DNA of 44,438 nucleotides from Paenibacillus barcinonensis (lineage in GTDB: Bacteria > Bacillota > Bacilli > Paenibacillales > Paenibacillaceae): positions 234,215 to 278,652 of the forward strand of contig NZ_QJSW01000007.1 of NCBI RefSeq assembly GCF_003217495.1. The letters are read 5' to 3'. Positions 34,369 through 42,784 of this stretch are shown here, piece by piece. Within the stretch, counting starts at the first letter, position 1. Every line of letters begins with the position of its first letter. The notes under the pieces were generated by a model. The model was not told the DNA's origin. It saw only the letters and a program-made list of their open reading frames with translations, and made no database searches. Made by a program: the position numbers and the translations under genes.

Positions 34369-35103
34369 ATGAGTGAAAAAGGCTCGGATTTTTATGATAA
34401 TGATGCTGTATTTCAGACGTATATGGAACTTCGACAAGGACAGGACAATGCCAATGATACGCTGGAGAAGCCGGTTATCCTGGAGTTGATCGGGGATGCT
34501 GCAGGCAAGAATATGCTAGACCTCGGCTGCGGTGATGCAAGATTTGCCACAGAGCTGTTGGGAGTAAGGCACAACGGCTTGGCATATACAGGTGTGGAGG
34601 GTTCGACTAATATGGTCACATCGGCCCGCGAGTCGGTTAAGGGATTAAATGCCCGAATCGAGCACTCTTACCTGGAGGAATGGAGCTATCCGACGGATAC
34701 ATATGATCTTGTTATTTCAAGATTGGCTATACATTACATTGAGGATGTGAACAGCCTGTTCCGCAGTGTATATAGTACGCTGAAAAAGAACGGCCTGTTT
34801 GTCTTCTCGGTAGAACATCCAGTCATTACTTCAACGCTTCAGCCCTCTGGCATGGAAACGAACTGGGTTGTGGATCAATATTTCATTGAGGGGTATCGGG
34901 AGCAGCAGTGGCTTGGGGGTTCTGTGAAGAAAATGCACCGTTCTATTGAATCCTACTACATGGCGCTGCAGCAGGCTGGATTCCGTGTGGAGCAGCTACG
35001 TGAATCTGCGCCGCAGCGTGCCAACTTCAGTGATGAAGAGAACTATGAGCGAAGAAAACACATCCCGCTATTCCTGTTCCTGGCGGCGCGTAAACCGGAT
35101 TAA
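34369..35103 (+). CDS. Class I SAM-dependent methyltransferase
   Basis: 244 residues. Motif I is MLDLGCGDARFATELL, the acidic residue is Glu in TGVEGS, and DLVISRLAIHYIED and LKKNGLFVFSVEHPV follow. VEHPV and the following segment are typical of a bacterial small-molecule methyltransferase group often found next to acetyltransferases. GGAGG lies 9 bases before ATG 34369; an extended frame from 34222 runs through the upstream terminator and is rejected. Substrate unknown. It seems monocistronic. Confidence 0.88.
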   Translation: MSEKGSDFYDNDAVFQTYMELRQGQDNANDTLEKPVILELIGDAAGKNMLDLGCGDARFATELLGVRHNGLAYTGVEGSTNMVTSARESVKGLNARIEHSYLEEWSYPTDTYDLVISRLAIHYIEDVNSLFRSVYSTLKKNGLFVFSVEHPVITSTLQPSGMETNWVVDQYFIEGYREQQWLGGSVKKMHRSIESYYMALQQAGFRVEQLRESAPQRANFSDEENYERRKHIPLFLFLAARKPD

Positions 35104-35217
35104 AGTAATACGAAAGACCGGGAAGGGCGGATGTGTGGAGCGCAAGATGTAAGTTATACTCAGTTAAGGCGAAGTTCTGCACAGAAAACCGTGGATAACA
35201 CAACATATAGGAGTGAA

Positions 35218-35270
35218 AAGCCCAAAAACTATCCACATGTGGATAAGATTTTGGGCTTTGTTTATTTTTT
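35218..35270 (+). terminator. Terminator after the methyltransferase
   Basis: A long near-perfect hairpin centred on TATCCACATGTGGATA, closed by AAGCCCAAAA/TTTTGGGCTT, followed by T-rich sequence. Confidence 0.85.
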
Positions 35271-35421
35271 TATCCCCATAGTCTGCTTTGTCAGGCTTTT
35301 CTGTGCTCATCAATTCAGACGCATTAGCAAAATTTCGCTCCTCTCCAAGGGGAAGTTTGCCACTACGAGCGCTAACGATCAGGAGAAGCCTTATTTCGGC
35401 ATATTTGGTCTTTGAAATATT

Positions 35422-36258
35422 CTAACGATTCCCAAAGACGCTATTCAGCTGAGATCCACCTGATGATGAGCACTGGTCCTGGGACGCTGCCGCCCGGACA
35501 TAGACCCGCTCATCATGCCGATCCACCACTACAGGTGCTTCGAAGAAATCACTTAATACACTGGGAGTCATCAGATCGTCAGTGAGACCGCTCCCGAAGA
35601 CTTCTCCCCGCCTGAGCAGAAGACTATGCCGGAATACAGGCAGTATCTCCTCGGTATGGTGCGTGACATAGATCAGCGAAGGCGTATCCGCACGCTCTGT
35701 CAGTTCTCGGATGCTGTGCAGCAGACGTTCTCGGGAGAATAGATCAAGTCCATTACAGGGCTCGTCCAGAATAAGCAGCTGCGGATTCGCCATCAGGGCG
35801 CGGGCAATGAGAAGCTTCTGCTTCTCTCCTTGAGAACAAGTACGGTACTCGCGGTCCCACAGATGCTGACAGCCCAGCGTTTGCATCCAATGCATGGCCT
35901 GTTCCAGGTCCTCGTCTGCCAGCTTGTCATATAGACCAATCGTGGCGTGTTTGCCGCTGATGACCACATATTGCGTGCGGTCAGCCGCATGCAGCTTCTC
36001 CTGCAGGGAGGAGCTTACCCAGCCAATCGACTTCCGAAGTTCTCTCAGGTCTACACTGCCGTATTCATGGCCGAGCACCGAGATGCTGCCTTCGGTAGGC
36101 CACAGGTAGCCGGTGATCATGTTGAGGAGCGTTGTTTTGCCGGAGCCGTTCAGGCCAAGCAGCGCCCAGTGTTCGCCTTTGTTTACACGCCAGCTGACAT
36201 CGTGCAGCAGCGTGAGAGGCCCTCTTTTCCAAGTGACATGTTGTACATCAATCATCAT
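35422..36258 (-). CDS. ABC transporter ATP-binding protein, YlmA-like
   Basis: 278 residues. Walker A is GLNGSGKTT, the signature is CSQGEKQKLLIARAL (a variant of LSGGQ), Walker B is LLILDEP, and the switch His is in YVTHHTEE. B. subtilis YlmA and E. coli ModF-type proteins share this form. No permease is adjacent, so the partner is unknown. The start is set at 36258, after a GGGGG site; the Met directly following it (36255) is equally possible, and the longer frame extends into AT-rich DNA. The C-terminal 25 residues are polar and Ser-rich. Confidence 0.88.
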   Translation of the reverse strand: MMIDVQHVTWKRGPLTLLHDVSWRVNKGEHWALLGLNGSGKTTLLNMITGYLWPTEGSISVLGHEYGSVDLRELRKSIGWVSSSLQEKLHAADRTQYVVISGKHATIGLYDKLADEDLEQAMHWMQTLGCQHLWDREYRTCSQGEKQKLLIARALMANPQLLILDEPCNGLDLFSRERLLHSIRELTERADTPSLIYVTHHTEEILPVFRHSLLLRRGEVFGSGLTDDLMTPSVLSDFFEAPVVVDRHDERVYVRAAASQDQCSSSGGSQLNSVFGNR

Positions 36259-36676
36259 TGGCTTATTCTTTCCCCCTATTAGATAGATATCTCTCGTCAT
36301 TGTCTTGATCTTATTGTATTCAACATCCTGTAGACGTTTCAATGGTTCGCTATGCCTTATCAGATTGATCACTGCGCAAGAAAACAGCACACACGCCGAT
36401 TAATGGTAAAAAAGAACACAGCCGGATGACGAATGAAATACGGGTCACATCAATCAGTGAACCGAGGCGACACAACTGTGCCCAATCGCTTGTGGAGAAG
36501 GAGGAATACCAGGCAGAACAGAGGGAATGTTCTTGCCTTTTTTTGTGTTTGCCAAAGCTACATCTGTCTTCAGAGCATTCCCTTAGCGCCGGGATTGCAA
36601 AATTATTTTGAGGGTCATCACTGATTTTTGTTGTTGCCAAACGATGAAGACTTTGCTAAGATGGGAAAAAAAGTTT
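36259..36676. other. Intergenic stretch with a plus-strand terminator
   Basis: No convincing gene. AGGCAGAACA pairs with TGTTCTTGCCT (36511-36538, one bulged base) and is followed by seven Ts, a good plus-strand terminator with no recognised gene before it. It may end a small RNA or insulate the ABC gene region from the pectin operon. Confidence 0.5.
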
Positions 36677-36692
36677 ATGAAAGCGTATACAT
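36677..36692. promoter_or_regulatory. CcpA cre site
   Basis: ATGAAAGCGTATACAT fits the Bacillota cre consensus WTGNAANCGNWWNCAW at every fixed position. It lies 219 bases before the first permease and 10 bases before a LacI-type palindrome, so carbon catabolite repression of the pectin operon is likely. Confidence 0.75.
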
Positions 36693-36701
36693 TTAGGTAA
36701 A

Positions 36702-36719
36702 AATTACAACGTTGTAATT
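36702..36719. promoter_or_regulatory. LacI-type operator 1
   Basis: AATTACAACGTTGTAATT is a perfect 18-base palindrome with the central CG step typical of LacI-family operators. The LacI regulator of this locus is encoded at 40448. Confidence 0.8.
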
Positions 36720-36853
36720 ATAGTGTGTGTTGAGAGCTAATAAATCCACATACATATTGTATGCTTGAATAACAAAGTATAACTTGATTTTTAATTCTAT
36801 TTTCTCAGCAGATTTATTCTAAAAAGAGAGATAGGATTTTATTTTTAAACAAA

Positions 36854-36871
36854 AATTCAAACGTTGTAATT
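36854..36871. promoter_or_regulatory. LacI-type operator 2
   Basis: AATTCAAACGTTGTAATT has the same right half as operator 1 and differs from a perfect palindrome at one base pair per arm region. It is 152 bases from operator 1 and ends 24 bases before the permease start, so a repression loop is possible. Confidence 0.75.
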
Positions 36872-36895
36872 ACGAAGCGAAGGGGAGTGTTTACG

Positions 36896-37813
36896 TTGAA
36901 AAAACGCATGTCCACGCTGTTCAGTCTGATTCGGCGCGATAAGTATTTGCTGCTGATGTTCTCGCCCATTTTTCTGTATTACGTCATCTTTATGTATCTG
37001 CCGATGCCTGGTGTACTGCTGGCATTTCGCAATTTCATGCCGGGCCAGGGAATGTTTAGCGGAGATTGGGTGGGCTTGCGCTGGTTTGAGCAGTTCGTGA
37101 ACTCGATTTACTTCTGGCGGCTGCTGCGCAACACCTTTTTGCTGGCCTTTCTGCCGCTGCTGTTCGGCTTCTCCATCCCCATTATATTCGCAGTCTGCAT
37201 CGTAGAGATCAAGAACCGGACGTTCAAACGCTTCGCCCAGACTGTAACTTATCTTCCCCACTTTATCTCCACCGTCGTGGTAGCCGGCATGATTATCAAC
37301 TTCCTGTCACCAACAGACGGTATTGTGAACACCCTCATCGCAAGTCTCGGCATGGACAAAATCAACTTCATGATGGACGCCGGCTGGTTCCGTACCATCT
37401 TCACCAGTTCCGATATCTGGCAGAGCTTCGGCTTTAGCTCCATCATCTACATCGCAGCCATTATGGGTATTGATCCCGAGATGTACGACTCTGGCAAAAT
37501 CGACGGTGTGAACAAATTTCAGGAGCTGTGGCATCTGACGCTTCCTAGCATTAAACCAACCATTGTCATTCTGCTGCTGCTGTCGCTTGGCGGCATTATG
37601 AGTGTAGGCTTCGAGAAGGTATATCTGCTCTATAACGGAGCCACGTATGAAACAGCGGATGTGCTGTCCACCTACGTATACCGCATGGGGATCGAGGGTC
37701 AGAACTATGGCTTCGCTACAGCGGTCGGCCTGTTCAACTCCATCATCACGTTTGTACTAGTCTTTGCAGCCAATTCCATGACCCGCCGCCTGACCAAAAT
37801 GTCACTCTGGTAA
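36896..37813 (+). CDS. Sugar ABC transporter permease, LplB-like
   Basis: 305 residues with six membrane helices. The LplB/polygalacturonate-type N-terminus (DKYLLLMFSPIFLYYVIFMY, PMPGVLLAFRNF) and EAA-like loop (YDSGKIDGVNKFQELWHLTLP) are clear. This family takes up plant cell-wall oligosaccharides in Bacillota. TTG 36896 is chosen with AGGGGAG 8 bases upstream; GTG 36887 overlaps that site. Operator 2 lies just upstream. No ATPase is encoded, so a shared MsmX-type ATPase is expected. Confidence 0.9.
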   Translation: MKKRMSTLFSLIRRDKYLLLMFSPIFLYYVIFMYLPMPGVLLAFRNFMPGQGMFSGDWVGLRWFEQFVNSIYFWRLLRNTFLLAFLPLLFGFSIPIIFAVCIVEIKNRTFKRFAQTVTYLPHFISTVVVAGMIINFLSPTDGIVNTLIASLGMDKINFMMDAGWFRTIFTSSDIWQSFGFSSIIYIAAIMGIDPEMYDSGKIDGVNKFQELWHLTLPSIKPTIVILLLLSLGGIMSVGFEKVYLLYNGATYETADVLSTYVYRMGIEGQNYGFATAVGLFNSIITFVLVFAANSMTRRLTKMSLW

Positions 37814-37841
37814 AACCACACTGAATTAAAGGAGAGCCTGT

Positions 37842-38723
37842 ATGCAAAAATCGAGAAGTGACCGATTGTTCTACGTATTTGTCTACCTGCTGACGATTCT
37901 GGCTGTTGTTGTCACCCTGTATCCGTTCCTGTATGTGGTCAGCATTTCCTTCAGCTCGGTGGACGCAATCGACAAGCAAAAAGTCGTGCTCTGGCCCGTT
38001 GGCTTCACACTTTCAGGATATCAGATGGTGCTGCAATACAAGGAGCTGTGGGTGTCGTTCTATAACACCGTCTGGTACACCGTTGTAGGCACGATGCTGA
38101 ACATTGTGGCAACCTGCCTGGCGGCGTTTCCGTTGTCGAGACAGCAGTTTTTCCTGCGGCGCAAGCTGAACTTTTTTATCGCCTTTACGATGTATTTCTC
38201 GGGTGGACTGATCCCGGTGTACATGATGATTACGTCGCTCGGACTGTATAATACCCGCTGGGTGATGGTGCTGCCCGTGCTGGTGATTACGTTTAACGTG
38301 ATGATCTGCCGCTCGGCTTTTGAAGGTATCCCGAATGAAATATTTGAAAGCGCTAGCATAGATGGGGCGAATGAGTTAACGATGCTGTATCGCCTTGCTG
38401 TTCCGATCATCAAGCCTACGCTTGCTGTGCTGACGCTGTACTACGCTGTATTTCACTGGAACAACTTCTTCTCGGCTCTGCTATATCTGGGCAAACAGGA
38501 TATGCAGCCCCTCCAGATGTTCCTGCGAAGGGTGCTGATCATGGCCTCGCCAGAGGTTATGCAGAAGATGGGCGGTACGATGACTTCCGGTGCACTGGCG
38601 GTATCCACATTGCAGGTTCGTTATGTATCCATCGTAGTCAGCATTCTGCCGATTGTGATGATTTACCCGTTTATCCAACGGTACTTCGTTAAGGGGATTA
38701 CCCTCGGAGCCGTGAAAGGATAG
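37842..38723 (+). CDS. Sugar ABC transporter permease, YtcP-like
   Basis: 293 residues, six membrane helices. DRLFYVFVYLLTILAVVVTLYP, the FSGGLIPVYMMI segment and the EAA loop (FESASIDGANELTMLYRLAVPII) are typical of YtcP/AraQ permeases that pair with LplB. AAGGAGA is 8 bases before the ATG, 28 bases after the previous stop. Confidence 0.9.
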   Translation: MQKSRSDRLFYVFVYLLTILAVVVTLYPFLYVVSISFSSVDAIDKQKVVLWPVGFTLSGYQMVLQYKELWVSFYNTVWYTVVGTMLNIVATCLAAFPLSRQQFFLRRKLNFFIAFTMYFSGGLIPVYMMITSLGLYNTRWVMVLPVLVITFNVMICRSAFEGIPNEIFESASIDGANELTMLYRLAVPIIKPTLAVLTLYYAVFHWNNFFSALLYLGKQDMQPLQMFLRRVLIMASPEVMQKMGGTMTSGALAVSTLQVRYVSIVVSILPIVMIYPFIQRYFVKGITLGAVKG

Positions 38724-38812
38724 ATTGTGTTACCCAGGCAGCATCGTCAGGCAGAGAGGGAGCAAGTTTTTTCAGGGAGTTCAAAATGGTCCATACCAAG
38801 GAGGAATGAAGA

Positions 38813-40408
38813 ATGAGATTCAAAGGGGCAGGAAGACAAACGGTAATAGCGGCAATACTTGCACTGAGCTTGGCGGGATGCAGCAGTGGAACAGGGGCAG
38901 GAACGGATGCGGGGAATACACCTGCAAGCGCAGAGCCGGCATTCAATTATACGGGGGCAGGGCCTGTAACGGATCAGCCGGATGCGAAGCTGTCTATTCT
39001 CGGAACCAATGCATGGACGACTAACGTGGACTTGTCCACCGCAGCGATTGTGAAGAAAATCGAAAGCAATGCAGGTGTTACGGTAGACTGGGATCTGATC
39101 CCGCCGCAGAACTACGCCGATGCGGTGAACCCGAGACTTGCTGCGGGCACAGGCTTGCCGGATATCGTATACCTGCCGGATCAGGATCAGTTGATGAAAT
39201 ACATTAACAGTGGCCTGTTCATTCCCATTAATGATCTGGTGGACAAATATGGCGTGAATCTGAAAAAAATATATGAAAAGTCGCCTTCCGTGAAAGCCAG
39301 TTTAACGACACCAGATGGTAAAATGTATTATATCCCGCAGCAGACGCTGACGCGGAACTATATGCCTGTATTTATGGTCAATGAACGCTGGCTAAAGAAG
39401 CTTGGCTTAAACGAGCCGACTACGCTCGATGAATTTACGGCGATGCTGCGCAAGTTCAAAACGGAGGACCCGAACGGTAACGGCAAAGCCGATGAAATTC
39501 CGCTGTCGATGGAGTCCAAATTCGTGCCGATGGCGTTTGGCCCGGCCTTTGGGCTTGATCTGTCCAACCAGTTCTATGCCGATGATCAGGGCAAAGTGCA
39601 TTTCAGCTATTATGAGCCTGCCTACAAGGAATATCTGACGTATCTGAACGGACTGTATAAGGAAGGGCTGCTTGGAGTTGATTATGCCAGCACCACGAGT
39701 GATCAGGTGACCTCGCGGATTTCGCAGGATGTAACTGGAGCCACATTTAATTTCAGCTGGTACATGTCGATGGTCTACAGCCCGCTGTTCAAGGATTACA
39801 AGCCGGAAGAGCCGATCATCAAAGGCATATTGCCATTGAAAGGGCCGCATGGCGACCAGTTTTACATCGGACGTACGCCGGTCAGCGGCATCTTCGGCAT
39901 TACGAAGGACAGCAAAAATCCGGAGCTTGCCTTCCGCTTCCTCGATTATGCCGTTAGTGAAGAGGCGCAGACGTATTACACATGGGGCATCAAGGATGAC
40001 ACGTATACGGAAGAGAATGGCGTGAAGAAATTCACGGATAAAGGCAAGGACAACGAGTACATTCAGAAGCTCGGGATCGGCCCGGTGAATCTGCCTAACA
40101 TCCAGTCCACTGATTCGGCGGACTCCATCGTAGCCCCTTGGCATGCGAAGCTGGACAAAGAACTGGAGAAATATGTACGTGAACCGTTTCCGTTTGTGTA
40201 TGCACTGCCCGATGAGGCAAGTGTAGAGAGCATGTCCATGCCGGACATCACCACATATGTGGAAGAGATGAACTTCAAATTTATTAGCGGTGACGCAAGT
40301 CTGGATCAGTTCGACAGTTATATCGAAACACTCAAGAAGATGAATGTAGAACAGGTCATTGCTGGCAGACAGGCACAGTATGATCGTTACAAGTCTGCAC
40401 AGAAATAG
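38813..40408 (+). CDS. Extracellular solute-binding lipoprotein, LipO/YtcQ-like
   Basis: 531 residues, the larger size of LipO/YtcQ binding proteins. The signal peptide ends LSLAGC with the acylated Cys at residue 23. A Gly/Thr/Ala-rich tether is followed by the mature domain, which starts near KLSILGTNAWTTNVD. EF-hand-like DPNGNGKADEIPLS, common in LipO-type proteins, suggests a bound Ca2+. GGAGG precedes the ATG. With the two permeases it would import pectin-derived oligosaccharides, a substrate inferred from the downstream enzymes. Confidence 0.9.
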   Translation: MRFKGAGRQTVIAAILALSLAGCSSGTGAGTDAGNTPASAEPAFNYTGAGPVTDQPDAKLSILGTNAWTTNVDLSTAAIVKKIESNAGVTVDWDLIPPQNYADAVNPRLAAGTGLPDIVYLPDQDQLMKYINSGLFIPINDLVDKYGVNLKKIYEKSPSVKASLTTPDGKMYYIPQQTLTRNYMPVFMVNERWLKKLGLNEPTTLDEFTAMLRKFKTEDPNGNGKADEIPLSMESKFVPMAFGPAFGLDLSNQFYADDQGKVHFSYYEPAYKEYLTYLNGLYKEGLLGVDYASTTSDQVTSRISQDVTGATFNFSWYMSMVYSPLFKDYKPEEPIIKGILPLKGPHGDQFYIGRTPVSGIFGITKDSKNPELAFRFLDYAVSEEAQTYYTWGIKDDTYTEENGVKKFTDKGKDNEYIQKLGIGPVNLPNIQSTDSADSIVAPWHAKLDKELEKYVREPFPFVYALPDEASVESMSMPDITTYVEEMNFKFISGDASLDQFDSYIETLKKMNVEQVIAGRQAQYDRYKSAQK

Positions 40409-40447
40409 GCATTGGCTTGTCAGGCATATGAGAGGTGTTGATTGATT

Positions 40448-41416
40448 TTGATTACCATTAAAGATATAGCCAAACTGGCGGGGGTGAGCTACAGCACGGT
40501 ATCCAAGGCGCTGAATGATGATCCCCGGATTAAACCGGCGACCAAACAGAAGGTGCTCGCGGTAGCGGAGAAACATCAATACCGGAAAAACATGCTGGCC
40601 CGGCAGCTCTCCACCGGCAGAAGCAACATCATTGGATTTGTGCTCGATGAACTCAGTAACCCGCTCTTCTCCAACATATCCGGCAGTCTGCATACCGAGC
40701 TGAAGAAGCGGGGATATCAGATGATCCTGGTAGTGGCCGATGACGGAGTGGATGTGTTCAGCCAGCTGCGTGTGGACGGTTGTATTCTTTGGGATTATGC
40801 ACTGGACAATCGGGACGTGTTTTGGAAAAAGTTTGCGACCCTCAACATGCCGTGCTTTGTGCTCGGTACAGATGAAGCGCCGAACTCTCCTTACATCAAG
40901 ATTGATCGTAAGGAGGGACTTTTCAAAGCGGTGGAGCATCTGAAGTCTCTCGGGCACAGCCGGATTGGATTCATCGGCAATTCGCAACATGTCAAGCTGG
41001 AGGGATACAGGGAAGCTCTGCAGCGCACGGGTCTTGCTTTTAATGAAGACCATGTGCTGCCAGCACATTCCTCTTGGGAAGACGGTTATTTTGCCATCCG
41101 AAATTATACATTTGGCCCGGATTCTCCTACCGCGTTTATTGGCCTGAACAACCTGGTGACGCGGGGGGCTCTCCGGGCGTTGCTTGAAGCGGGGTATAGC
41201 GTACCGCGTGATATCTCGATTATCGGTTATGACGATCTGCCCGATATGCAATATGCAGAGGTTGCTCTGACCACAATCGGCCCGCCGCTGGATGAACTGG
41301 CTGTCCAGGCGGCAGAGCTGATCGTATCCCTGATCCGTGATGAGCAGGTCGAGGTTCCAGTTGTCATTCAGCCGAGGCTGAATCTTCGCAATTCAACGGC
41401 GGTGTGCCGACATTAA
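40448..41416 (+). CDS. LacI-family repressor of the pectin locus
   Basis: About 322 residues. The helix-turn-helix and hinge are TIKDIAKLAGVSYSTVSKALN, with a hinge helix near NMLARQLSTGRSN, then a periplasmic-binding-protein-like effector domain (FVLDELSNPLFSNI, GHSRIGFIGN, GYDDLPDM). TTG 40448 gives the usual MxTIKDIA start with AGAGGTG about 10 bases upstream; TTG 40442 is an alternative. It directly follows the binding-protein gene, within the operon, and two operator-like palindromes lie upstream of the first permease. The inducer is probably an imported unsaturated oligosaccharide or its product. Confidence 0.92.
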   Translation: MITIKDIAKLAGVSYSTVSKALNDDPRIKPATKQKVLAVAEKHQYRKNMLARQLSTGRSNIIGFVLDELSNPLFSNISGSLHTELKKRGYQMILVVADDGVDVFSQLRVDGCILWDYALDNRDVFWKKFATLNMPCFVLGTDEAPNSPYIKIDRKEGLFKAVEHLKSLGHSRIGFIGNSQHVKLEGYREALQRTGLAFNEDHVLPAHSSWEDGYFAIRNYTFGPDSPTAFIGLNNLVTRGALRALLEAGYSVPRDISIIGYDDLPDMQYAEVALTTIGPPLDELAVQAAELIVSLIRDEQVEVPVVIQPRLNLRNSTAVCRH

Positions 41417-41671
41417 ATAGTGGTACCTCAACCATTTTAGGGACAGGTTATGCAAGCAAGGCATAGGGTGGCTTATGAGACTCGGCGTGTCGCTGTAAGG
41501 CAAAAAGTTGGCAACGTTTGATCCATCTGTCTGGTTGCAGGTGGCAAGGAGCAGGTCGCAGTGTGTTTGGTCAACAGTATTCGGTATAAGGCGGGCTTAT
41601 CAGGTCAACGCAAACAAGACGGTTGAGTAAGTGAATTCTACAAGCGGAATATGATGACAGGAGGTGCCGTG
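41417..41671. other. Gap between the LacI gene and the GH105 gene
   Basis: 255 bases without a gene or clear terminator. An AACGTT core (41513-41518) recalls the operators but lacks their arms. No promoter with good spacing was found; read-through from the operon is possible. Confidence 0.35.
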
Positions 41672-42784
41672 ATGCAGGTGCAGACACAGTTATCCTGGTC
41701 GGAGCGAATTGCAGCTACGATCATGCAGCAGTGTGACGATGACGGCTTCCATGCGTTCCCTTCGGGACGATGGGCTTATGTGGAAGGCATGACATTGATG
41801 GCGATGGCACGCACGGGAGAATGCTATAAGAAGCCGGAATATTTTGATTTTATGAAAAGACATATGGACCTGTATGTGCAGCCGAATGGCTCCATCAGTA
41901 CGTACTCTCTGGAAGAATATAATCTGGACCAGATTAATCAGGGCAAAAATCTGTTTGCACTACTGGATGGTGCGGAGGATGAGCGCTATGCCGAGGCAGC
42001 CCACCTGCTTGCCGCACAGCTTGCAGGCCAGCCACGCACGTCTCAAGGCGGATTCTGGCATAAAAAAATCTATCCATTCCAGATGTGGCTGGATGGGCTG
42101 TATATGTCGTCACCCTTCCTTGCTCAATATGCGAAGACGTTCCGGCATCCAGAGTTATGGGATGAAGTGGCACATCAGATTTTGCTGGTCGAACAAAAGA
42201 CGCGTGATCCGCGTACCGGGCTGCTGTATCATGGCTGGGATGAATCGAAGGAGCAGATCTGGGCGGATTCTCTGACCGGATGTTCGCCGCATTTCTGGAG
42301 CCGGGCGATGGGGTGGTATGCGATGGCGATTGTAGACAGTGTGGAGCATTTTCCACTGAATCATCCGAAGCGCGGCACAATCATTGGCATCTTCGAGCGC
42401 ATGTGTAATGCGTTAGTTCGAGTACAGGAGCAGGATAGCGGATTATGGTTCCAGGTGCTGGATCAGGGCTTCCGCAAAGGGAACTATCTCGAAGCTTCGG
42501 GCTCAAGCATGTTTGTATATGCACTTGCGAAGGGAGTTCGCTTACGCTATCTGGAGCCACATTTCCGCGGAGCGGCCGAGAAAGGCTGGCAAGGTCTGAC
42601 CACCAGATTAATAGAGGAAACGGCTGACGGTGTAAGGTTAAACGGCATATGCCACGGGGCAGGGCTGAGTCTGGACCGGGATGGCTCCTACGGTTATTAT
42701 GTGAGCGAAGCGGTTGTAAGCGATTCCTTTATGGGGGTTGCTCCGCTGCTGCTGGCTGCACTGGAAATGGAGCGATTGCCATGA
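41672..42784 (+). CDS. GH105 unsaturated uronyl hydrolase, YteR-like
   Basis: 370 residues. An alpha/alpha-barrel with GH105 signatures: WAYVEGMTLMAM, LDQINQGKNLF (Asp of the YteR Asp88 type), MWLDGLYMSSPFLAQYA (Asp of the Asp143 type), GLLYHGWDES and HFWSRAMGWYAM. These enzymes remove the unsaturated uronic acid left at the non-reducing end by pectin or rhamnogalacturonan lyases. No signal peptide, so it works on imported oligosaccharides. AGGAGG is 7 bases before ATG 41672. It overlaps the next gene by four bases. Confidence 0.92.
   Translation: MQVQTQLSWSERIAATIMQQCDDDGFHAFPSGRWAYVEGMTLMAMARTGECYKKPEYFDFMKRHMDLYVQPNGSISTYSLEEYNLDQINQGKNLFALLDGAEDERYAEAAHLLAAQLAGQPRTSQGGFWHKKIYPFQMWLDGLYMSSPFLAQYAKTFRHPELWDEVAHQILLVEQKTRDPRTGLLYHGWDESKEQIWADSLTGCSPHFWSRAMGWYAMAIVDSVEHFPLNHPKRGTIIGIFERMCNALVRVQEQDSGLWFQVLDQGFRKGNYLEASGSSMFVYALAKGVRLRYLEPHFRGAAEKGWQGLTTRLIEETADGVRLNGICHGAGLSLDRDGSYGYYVSEAVVSDSFMGVAPLLLAALEMERLP

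Noticed and set aside
39407..41251. 614-codon open frame on the minus strand across the binding-protein and LacI genes
   Set aside because: It lies wholly antisense to two well-supported genes, has no ribosome site and shows no recognisable domain; it is a codon-bias shadow.
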